A stretch of 19,904 nt of DNA, taken from positions 1 to 19,904 of the forward strand of contig CALBNQ010000205.1 in assembly GCA_937896495.1 (NCBI GenBank), in the 5' to 3' direction. This document shows, piece after piece, positions 14,083-19,904 of this stretch (the stretch's first letter is position 1; the number at the start of each line of letters is the position of its first letter). The position numbers were made by a program, and so were the translations under genes. Under the pieces are notes generated by a model. That model did not search any database. It saw only the letters and a program-made list of their open reading frames with translations, and was not told the origin of the DNA. The DNA comes from an uncultured archaeon. GTDB lineage: Archaea; Thermoproteota; Nitrososphaeria; Nitrososphaerales; Nitrosopumilaceae.

Positions 14083-15686
14083 TGACTGAGATCGTAGGTA
14101 CCTCACCAACTGACAAATTTTCATCACAACTAATTGTGTTTGGAATTAATCCTTCTAAAGTACACAGAAACCTTACTGTTGATCAGATGGTTAGTTTGGC
14201 AGTTGAAAGAAAAGAAGGTGTTGTTAATTCTACAGGTTCACTTTCTGTAAATACTGGAAAATACACTGGACGTTCACCTGATGACCGATTTATTGTATAT
14301 GACGATAAAACTCATGATACCATTGATTGGGGAAAAATCAACCATCAATTCCCAAGTGGTAAATTTGAAAAACTTTTTGAAAAAATGAAAAATTTTGTCG
14401 AAAATAAAGAACTTTTTGTTTTTGATGGTTTTGTAGGTGCTGACCCTGAAACGCGTTTACCTATTAGAGTAATTAATGATCATGTATGGCAAAATATGTT
14501 TTCCAGTAATTTGTTTATTCGACCAGATACTCAAGAATTAGAAAATCATGAACCTGAATTTACTATTTTATGTATTAATGATTTTGTTGCAGATCCTGAA
14601 ATTGATGGTACGAGAACTGATGTTTTCATTTTAATTGATTTAACAAGAAAAATTGTTTTGATTGGGGGAACAGAGTATGCTGGAGAAATGAAGAAATCCA
14701 TGTTTGGTGTGATGAATTTCTTATTACCTGATAAAGAAATATTTCCAATGCATTGTTCTGCAAATATTGGTGAACATGGTGACACTGCATTATTTTTTGG
14801 TTTGTCCGGTACTGGTAAAACAACACTTTCAGCTGATCCGAACAGAAAATTAATTGGTGATGATGAACATGGTTGGTCTAATAATGGAACTTTTAATTTT
14901 GAAGGTGGTTGTTATGCAAAGTGTATTAATCTAAGTCAAGAAGCCGAACCAGAAATTTGGAATGCAATTAAACCTGGTGCGCTTTTAGAAAATGTTGTCT
15001 TAAAAGATAATGTTCCTGATTATGATGATAATTCTTTAACAGAAAATACTCGTGTAGGTTATCCATTAGATTACATTCCAGGAGCTGTAATTCCTAGTGT
15101 TGGTGGAAATCCAAGAGTTATTGTATTTCTCACTGCAGATGCATTGGGTGTTTTACCGCCTGTTTCTAGATTAACAAAAGAGGGTGCTATGTATCATTTC
15201 ATGTCTGGATATACTAGTAAATTGGCAGGAACTGAAAGAGGAATTAAAGAACCAAAATCTGTGTTTTCTCAATGTTTTGGAGCACCGTTTATGCCTAGAC
15301 CTGCATCTGTTTATGCTAAATTATTGGGTGAAAAAATTAATCAACATAACACTGTAGTTTATTTGGTAAATACTGGCTGGTCTGGTGGAGCATATGGTGT
15401 TGGAAAAAGAATCAAAATTAAGTATAGTAGAGCTATGGTAACAGCAGCTCTTACAGGTGCTCTTGATATTGTAAAGTATAGACATGATGATATTTTTAAT
15501 TTAGACATTCCAACTGAAGTTGAGGGTGTCCCTTCTGAGATTTTAGATCCAAAAAATACTTGGGTTGATAAAGACTCATACAATTTATCTGCTAAAAAAT
15601 TAGCTCAGATGTTCGTTGAAAACTTTAAGAAATTTGAAAATGTTTCAGCAGATATTGTTGAAGCAGGTCCAAAATATTCACAATAA
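14082..15686 (+). CDS. pckA: Phosphoenolpyruvate carboxykinase (ATP)
   Basis: Converts oxaloacetate and ATP to phosphoenolpyruvate, ADP and CO2, the entry to gluconeogenesis. In an autotroph it would link the C4 acids of carbon fixation to sugar synthesis; this role is inferred. The 534 residues are normal for ATP-type PckA. Visible are the GRSPDDRF substrate loop (about 65-72), the PEPCK P-loop GLSGTGKTT (240-248), the kinase-2 metal site LIGDDEHGW (257-265) and the NTGWSGGAYG adenine-side segment (about 429-438). The P-loop form identifies the ATP-dependent family rather than the GTP one. Preceded by a coupled leader ORF; it ends 2 bp before the stop of the convergent protease gene. Confidence 0.97.
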   Translation: MTEIVGTSPTDKFSSQLIVFGINPSKVHRNLTVDQMVSLAVERKEGVVNSTGSLSVNTGKYTGRSPDDRFIVYDDKTHDTIDWGKINHQFPSGKFEKLFEKMKNFVENKELFVFDGFVGADPETRLPIRVINDHVWQNMFSSNLFIRPDTQELENHEPEFTILCINDFVADPEIDGTRTDVFILIDLTRKIVLIGGTEYAGEMKKSMFGVMNFLLPDKEIFPMHCSANIGEHGDTALFFGLSGTGKTTLSADPNRKLIGDDEHGWSNNGTFNFEGGCYAKCINLSQEAEPEIWNAIKPGALLENVVLKDNVPDYDDNSLTENTRVGYPLDYIPGAVIPSVGGNPRVIVFLTADALGVLPPVSRLTKEGAMYHFMSGYTSKLAGTERGIKEPKSVFSQCFGAPFMPRPASVYAKLLGEKINQHNTVVYLVNTGWSGGAYGVGKRIKIKYSRAMVTAALTGALDIVKYRHDDIFNLDIPTEVEGVPSEILDPKNTWVDKDSYNLSAKKLAQMFVENFKKFENVSADIVEAGPKYSQ

Positions 15687-15688
15687 TT

Positions 15689-17707
15689 TTATTTCTTTTT
15701 TAACAATCCGATAACTCCTACAATTATCACGATTACTATAATCAAACCTAGTTGTTTTTCTGGAATATTGAATTGTATATTTTCTATATTGTTTGAAAGT
15801 GTGGTTACTTTGATTGTATTGTATGCATTTGATGTGGTTCCGTTAACTCTTATTTTTGCATCAATCCAATACTCCCCATTCTCATAAATTTTAATTGATG
15901 ATTTTTTTTCTGGTGTGATTGTTGTGGTGTCTGTTTTCAAATTTTTATTATTTGTAATTGAAATCTTTGCAAAACTCCATTTTTCTGGATGTTTTACTTC
16001 AAAGAATAATTTTTGATCTTGTTGATTAACAAAAACTGAACCTGATGTATAGTGTAACAAAAATGGAATTGTATATCTTGATTCTGCATGATTAATGATT
16101 AATTTTCCTTCATATTCTCCAAAGTCTTTACCATTTACATTCATCTTAATTTGTAAATTATTTCCCTCGAGAAAATATGAAAAATCGATAAATTCTGGAC
16201 CTTCAAATTTAATATCTAATTTTTCTAAGGTACCATTGATCAATTTTAACTCGAATTGTTTTGAAAATTTTGATTCGTTTCCTGACACATTGACCACAAA
16301 ATTTGGTGGTGTAATTATCAAACTTGCTTTAAATGCATTTTCAATGTCTAATCTACCTGAACCTGTATCTGAAATTAAAAATTCTTTTCCATATGCGTCA
16401 GAAACTGGTTCTGTGGTTGTTAATAACAATGATTTGATTTCATGATGATGTAATTCTGGATTTTTTTGTAATAATAATGCTGCAGCTCCGCTGATATGTG
16501 GAGCCGCATAACTCGTTCCACTAGCAATATTGTATGCCATATCATTTTTTGTTGTATTGATGTATGCTCCAGGTGCTACAATTTCTGGTTTAAGATAAAA
16601 TGGTGAAACAGGACCTCTTGAACTAAATGGTGCAACAAAATCTGGATTATAAAACAAATTCATTGATGCAGAATTTTTATTTTTTATTGATTCTATTATT
16701 TTTAATCCTTCTTCTCTATCTATTGAAACAACTGGAATTTGAGGATTATAATCTGATTCAACAAACTCATGAACTAATTCTCCCAAAAAAATTCCTGATT
16801 CATTGTTATATACAATCAAAGCTTTTGCACCTGCATCAGCCGAATTTTTTTCTTTGATTGAAAAATATAATAATTCACCTTCTACATCACTACCTCTTTC
16901 TACTATCAATATTGAATCTTTTACATCGATTTCATTCAAATCATTTATTTTTCCATATCCTCCAAAAACTATTTCTCCAGTTATTGGTTGGTCTATTTTT
17001 GATGAGCCTACCATTGGGATTACAGTATATGGTTTTTCATTTACTTCTAATGTTGCAACTAAACTTGATGCAAGATTGTTATATGTTGCACCAACGGTAA
17101 TGGCTTTTGGATTTCTTCCAGGACTTCCTATTGTTTTAGGATTTGGACCATCGTTTCCAGCTGCTGTAACTACAAAAATCTCTTTTTCTAGTGCTAAGTT
17201 GACTGCTCTATCGATTTTCGAATTCGTTTTATTTACTCCTAAACTAATGTTAATTATATCTGCATCATCGTCAATTGCTTTTTCTATTGCCTTGATAATT
17301 AATTCTGATGATACTCCTTCACCATTTTCTGAAACTTTGTATGCCAAAATTTTTGCTTTTGGTGCAATGCCTATTATTTGACCGTCAGATGCAATAACAC
17401 CTGCAACTTGAGTTCCATGACCATTTGTATCTATAGGCGGTTCATTTTCATTGATGAAATTATATCCTCCAATAACTTTCCCATCTTCTCCCCAACCAAA
17501 TAAATCTGGATGAGTGTAGTCGACTCCTGTATCTATTACTGCAACTTTGATTCCTTCACCATCAATACCATTAATTCTTGGAAAATCAGATCCTACAAAC
17601 GGCCCACTTCTGTCTAAATACATTTGAATTTCATTTTCAGTTTCTAACTGTAAAAAAATAAAACTTGATAAAAATACCAGTATAGATGAAATAATTAACA
17701 ATTTCAC
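15689..17707 (-). CDS. Membrane-anchored subtilisin-like serine protease (S8)
   Basis: Exported peptidase of 672 residues. Residues 3-20 are a hydrophobic signal or anchor segment. The S8 catalytic domain shows D59 (VAVIDTGVDYTHPDL), H97 (NGHGTQVAG), oxyanion N185 (TAAGNDGP) and nucleophile S399 (SGTSYAAPHISGAAAL). A PA-type insert lies at about 225-350 between N185 and S399 (YGKINDLNEIDVKDSILIVERG pattern). After about residue 450 come beta-rich modules, and a C-terminal helix (about 652-669) followed by KKK anchors it in the membrane, so the active domain should face outside. Only about 30 residues separate the signal from the catalytic domain, too few for a normal inhibitory propeptide. 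The start is GTG at 17707. It is divergent from sod and convergent with pckA. Confidence 0.94.
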   Translation of the reverse strand: MKLLIISSILVFLSSFIFLQLETENEIQMYLDRSGPFVGSDFPRINGIDGEGIKVAVIDTGVDYTHPDLFGWGEDGKVIGGYNFINENEPPIDTNGHGTQVAGVIASDGQIIGIAPKAKILAYKVSENGEGVSSELIIKAIEKAIDDDADIINISLGVNKTNSKIDRAVNLALEKEIFVVTAAGNDGPNPKTIGSPGRNPKAITVGATYNNLASSLVATLEVNEKPYTVIPMVGSSKIDQPITGEIVFGGYGKINDLNEIDVKDSILIVERGSDVEGELLYFSIKEKNSADAGAKALIVYNNESGIFLGELVHEFVESDYNPQIPVVSIDREEGLKIIESIKNKNSASMNLFYNPDFVAPFSSRGPVSPFYLKPEIVAPGAYINTTKNDMAYNIASGTSYAAPHISGAAALLLQKNPELHHHEIKSLLLTTTEPVSDAYGKEFLISDTGSGRLDIENAFKASLIITPPNFVVNVSGNESKFSKQFELKLINGTLEKLDIKFEGPEFIDFSYFLEGNNLQIKMNVNGKDFGEYEGKLIINHAESRYTIPFLLHYTSGSVFVNQQDQKLFFEVKHPEKWSFAKISITNNKNLKTDTTTITPEKKSSIKIYENGEYWIDAKIRVNGTTSNAYNTIKVTTLSNNIENIQFNIPEKQLGLIIVIVIIVGVIGLLKKK

Positions 17708-17753
17708 AGTTTTTGTATTTTTTCAACAAGTAAAAATGAATTGTTTGCTAAAC

Positions 17754-17761
17754 CAATAAAT
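17754..17761 (+). promoter_or_regulatory. TATA-like box of sod
   Basis: CAATAAAT is centred about 27 bp before the ATG at 17785; no ribosome-binding site is visible, so the message is expected to be leaderless. Confidence 0.5.
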
Positions 17762-17784
17762 GGAATAAAAATTAAAAATATTTT

Positions 17785-18405
17785 ATGGGAAAATATACAC
17801 TTCCTGAAATGCCATATGCTTATGATGCATTGGAACCTCACATTGATGCAAAAACAATGGAGATTCATCATACAAAACATCATCAAACATATACTGACAA
17901 ATTAAATGCAGCACTTGAAAACTGTCCAACTGAAATTCAAGAAAAAGATATCATCGATATCTTGTCTGATATCAATTCAGTTCCTGAGGATAAAAGAGGT
18001 GCAATTAATTTCAATGGTGGTGGTTATGATAACCACAGGTTATTTTGGAATAACATGAAACAAAATGGCGGTGGAGAACCTGGAGGATCAATTGCAGATG
18101 CAATCAATGATTCTTTTGGAAGCTTTGCTGACTTTAAAGAGAAATTTACATCTACTACTGCAGTAATTCAAGGTAGTGGTTGGGGATGGTTAGTATACAA
18201 TCCAACAACGTCTAAAGTTGAATACAAATCAATGCCAAATCAAACTAGTCCAAGAACTGAAGGATTAGTGCCATTGTTAGGCTGTGATGTGTGGGAACAT
18301 GCTTACTATCTAAACTATCAAAACAAAAGACCCGTATACATTGAAGCATGGTGGAACGTAGTTAATTGGGACGAAGTAGAAGATAGATTCTCAAAAACAA
18401 AATAA
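17785..18405 (+). CDS. sod: Superoxide dismutase, Fe/Mn family (probably Mn)
   Basis: Converts superoxide to oxygen and hydrogen peroxide in the cytoplasm. The 206 residues are typical. The metal ligands are all present: H28 (MEIHHTKHHQTY), H84 (YDNHRLFW), D168 and H172 (GCDVWEHAYY). Gly80 four residues before H84, together with Gln153 in PNQTSP, follows the manganese-type arrangement; Fe enzymes usually carry the Gln at the first position. The metal choice remains an inference because cambialistic forms exist. It is transcribed alone from its own promoter, followed by T-rich sequence. No secretion signal. Confidence 0.96.
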   Translation: MGKYTLPEMPYAYDALEPHIDAKTMEIHHTKHHQTYTDKLNAALENCPTEIQEKDIIDILSDINSVPEDKRGAINFNGGGYDNHRLFWNNMKQNGGGEPGGSIADAINDSFGSFADFKEKFTSTTAVIQGSGWGWLVYNPTTSKVEYKSMPNQTSPRTEGLVPLLGCDVWEHAYYLNYQNKRPVYIEAWWNVVNWDEVEDRFSKTK

Positions 18406-18412
18406 AGTTAAT

Positions 18413-18439
18413 CTTTATTTTTTATTTATCTATTTTTTT
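18413..18439 (+). terminator. T-rich terminator region after sod
   Basis: Three T-runs, including T7 at 18433-18439, directly follow the sod stop, the usual form of an archaeal intrinsic terminator. No stem is needed or seen. Confidence 0.5.
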
Positions 18440-18458
18440 GATTCTTATCTATGAATGA

Positions 18459-18467
18459 ATTTATAAC
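18459..18467 (+). promoter_or_regulatory. TATA box of pfdA-ftsY
   Basis: ATTTATAAC is centred about 28 bp before the pfdA ATG at 18491, giving a leaderless message. Confidence 0.6.
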
Positions 18468-18490
18468 CATCTGAGCAAGGTTTGTAGTAA

Positions 18491-18919
18491 ATGAGTGAAG
18501 AACAGGCAGAACAATTAATGCAGCAAATGCAAATGCTTGAAACATATTTTTCAGATTTATCTCAAAGGGAACAAACATTCGTTGGAATTTTGAGAGAAAC
18601 AACTGCTGCAATTGAATCTATCAAATCACTTAATGAAAAGCCTGAATCTGAAACACTAGTTCCTATTGGAATGGGCACCTATATTCCAACAAAAATTTCG
18701 TCTACTCAAAAAATTGTTTTAAACATAGGTGCAGGAATAGCTGTGGAAAAAGATTTTCCTTCTGCAATTAATTATCTTGAGGCACGAATTAAAGAGGTTG
18801 AAATTGCTTTACAAGATACATCTGCTAAAAAACAAGACGCTGCATCTCGATTAGAGCAAGGAAAAGCTCAAGTCAATCAAATGATGCAAGCAATGCAACA
18901 TCCTCCTACTTCTGGATAA
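18491..18919 (+). CDS. pfdA: Prefoldin alpha subunit
   Basis: Subunit of the hexameric (alpha2 beta4) jellyfish-shaped chaperone that hands unfolded proteins to the thermosome. The 142 residues are typical. There is an N-terminal coiled coil at about 1-50 (Gln-rich: QAEQLMQQMQMLETYF) and a central beta-hairpin region with LVPIGMGTYIPTKI (about 56-69) and VLNIGAGIAVEKDF (77-90), the hallmark of the alpha class. The C-terminal coiled coil covers about 95-135. It is followed 3 bp later by ftsY, an order recurring in archaea, so the two are cotranscribed. Confidence 0.95.
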   Translation: MSEEQAEQLMQQMQMLETYFSDLSQREQTFVGILRETTAAIESIKSLNEKPESETLVPIGMGTYIPTKISSTQKIVLNIGAGIAVEKDFPSAINYLEARIKEVEIALQDTSAKKQDAASRLEQGKAQVNQMMQAMQHPPTSG

Positions 18920-18922
18920 ACC

Positions 18923-19904
18923 ATGTTTGACAAACTTCGTAATGCATTTTCAAATGCAGCGAAAAGTCTTGGTGAAAAAGAACTTAATGAAAAAGATATT
19001 GAAGAAATCCTTTTTGAATTAGAAATATCATTATTAGAATCTGATGTTGCAACTGAAGTAATTGATGGAATAAAAGATGATCTTAAAGAAAAATTAATTG
19101 GCTCAAAAGTTGATAAAAAAGAAATTGAAAAATTTGTAAAAGACAGCTTAATTTCTAATATTTCTTCATTATTTGATGAAGCTGGAACTTATAATTTATT
19201 TGAAAAAATTAATGAGAAAAAACAACAAGGACAACCTTTTCTTATTTTGTTTGTAGGAATTAATGGTACAGGTAAAACCACCTCACTTGCTAAAATGGCA
19301 CATTTGTTACAACAACAAAAATTCTCTATTGTAGTTGCCGCTGCTGATACTTTTAGAGCTGGTGCAATTGAACAATTACGTGAACATACAAATCGACTGA
19401 ATCTAAAATTGGTTGCTCAAAATTATAATTCTGATCCAGCAGCTGTTGCAAGAGATGCAGTACTATATGCAAAATCTCATAAAACTGATTGTGTATTAAT
19501 TGACACAGCAGGAAGAATGCAAACAAGTGAAAACTTGATGCAACAAATTGCAAAAATTACCAAAGTTGTAAATCCTGACATGAAAATTTTTGTGGGTGAT
19601 TCTTTAGCTGGAAATGATACTGTCAATCAAGCACGAGAATTTTTTGAACATGTTAAATTTGATGCTTCTATTTTAACGAAAAGTGATGCTGATGCCAGAG
19701 GCGGTGCTGCATTATCTATTGTTAAAGTAACATCTACTCCTGTTTTATTTGTAGGAGTAGGCCAAGAATATCCTGATCTTAAACCATTTGATAAAACATC
19801 TTTTCTTGAAACTGTTTTTGGTTCATTAGACAATGTTGGCTTGAAGAAAGAACCAACACCAGAACCTGAACCAACACCAGAACCTGAACCAACACCAGAA
19901 CCTG
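18923..19904 (+). CDS. ftsY: Signal recognition particle receptor FtsY (truncated by window edge)
   Basis: SRP GTPase that docks ribosome-SRP complexes at the membrane. Read directly from the sequence; 327 residues before the window ends. Residues 1-95 are a short helical N domain, with MFDKLRNAFSNAAKSL as a possible membrane-touching start. The G domain has the P-loop GINGTGKTT (112-120), DTFRAGA, DTAGR (194-198) and TKSD (252-255) followed by ARGGAALS. Family members normally end soon after the PFD...LETVFG stretch, but here the frame continues into EPTPEP repeats from residue 310. ATG 18923 follows the pfdA stop by 3 bp. Confidence 0.95.
   Translation, partial: MFDKLRNAFSNAAKSLGEKELNEKDIEEILFELEISLLESDVATEVIDGIKDDLKEKLIGSKVDKKEIEKFVKDSLISNISSLFDEAGTYNLFEKINEKKQQGQPFLILFVGINGTGKTTSLAKMAHLLQQQKFSIVVAAADTFRAGAIEQLREHTNRLNLKLVAQNYNSDPAAVARDAVLYAKSHKTDCVLIDTAGRMQTSENLMQQIAKITKVVNPDMKIFVGDSLAGNDTVNQAREFFEHVKFDASILTKSDADARGGAALSIVKVTSTPVLFVGVGQEYPDLKPFDKTSFLETVFGSLDNVGLKKEPTPEPEPTPEPEPTPEP
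19850..19904 (+). repeat. 18-bp perfect tandem repeat in the ftsY 3' end
   Basis: Three identical copies of GAACCAACACCAGAACCT (19850-19867, 19868-19885, 19886-19903) plus the first base of a possible fourth. In the ftsY frame each encodes EPTPEP. The array reaches the window edge, so the copy number is unknown. Confidence 0.95.

Noticed and set aside
16803..17381. 192-codon open frame on the plus strand inside the protease gene
   Set aside because: It is exactly antisense to the S8 catalytic and PA region, shows no motif, and arises because the AT-rich reverse frame lacks stops.
1..19904. CRISPR arrays, transposases, attachment sites, tRNA or rRNA genes
   Set aside because: No regularly spaced repeats, transposase motifs or cloverleaf-like sequences were seen on either strand by eye; a dedicated RNA search was not possible.

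Overview
The window is a compact, AT-rich (roughly two thirds A+T by eye) chromosomal segment of an ammonia-oxidising-type archaeon. It most resembles the phylum Nitrososphaerota (Thaumarchaeota), probably the Nitrosopumilus group. The archaeal assignment rests on the information-processing genes: L10/P0, L12/P1, L19e, L32e, archaeal L1 and L11, NusG/Spt5, a one-helix SecE (Sec61-gamma type), prefoldin alpha, FtsY, archaeal AlaRS and LeuRS, and the GEK1-type D-aminoacyl-tRNA deacylase. TATA-like boxes sit about 23-28 bp before many start codons, which implies leaderless transcripts. Downstream operon genes instead carry GAGGT or GGTGAT ribosome-binding sites. The finer placement is inferred from gene content and from recalled similarity of the small secreted nuclease, not from a search.

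Layout, left to right. Positions 163-879 (minus) hold a membrane-anchored Staphylococcal-nuclease-like protein and a small zinc-ribbon protein. Then come a small DUF1059 metal-binding protein (1134-1310, plus) and a convergent alaS-leuS operon (6876 to 1329, minus). Divergent from alaS is an unrecognised 169-residue protein (6955-7464), followed by rpl12 and a TRIC/UPF0126 membrane protein, all plus. L1 and L10 overlap on the minus strand (10125 to 8604). An Lrp/AsnC regulator (plus) lies between them and the secE-nusG-rpl11 group (11983 to 10834, minus). Divergent from secE is the dtdA-ogt operon (plus), which meets rpl32e-rpl19e (minus) with overlapping stop codons. After that come pckA (plus) with a short coupled leader ORF, a secreted subtilisin-like protease (minus), superoxide dismutase (plus), and a pfdA-ftsY operon (plus) that runs off the right edge.

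Functionally the block is mostly translation and protein targeting. It includes two tRNA synthetases, the enzyme that removes D-amino acids from tRNA, six large-subunit ribosomal proteins (stalk base and stalk L11, L1, L10, L12, plus L19e and L32e), the SecE translocon subunit, the SRP receptor and a prefoldin subunit. Among these sit gluconeogenesis (PckA), oxidative defence (SOD), alkylation repair (Ogt) and exported hydrolases. No mobile element, CRISPR array, tRNA or rRNA gene was seen. No gene-free stretch exceeds about 255 bp (880-1133).

No obvious new multi-gene system is present. The most unusual signals are regulatory or structural: a putative leaderless 17-codon ORF coupled to pckA by TAATG; two divergent leaderless promoters with side-by-side TATA boxes packed into 39 bp between secE and dtdA; a dyad across the rpl12 promoter; a perfect 18-bp tandem repeat giving FtsY an EPTPEP tail; and an L10 without the usual acidic C-terminal motif.
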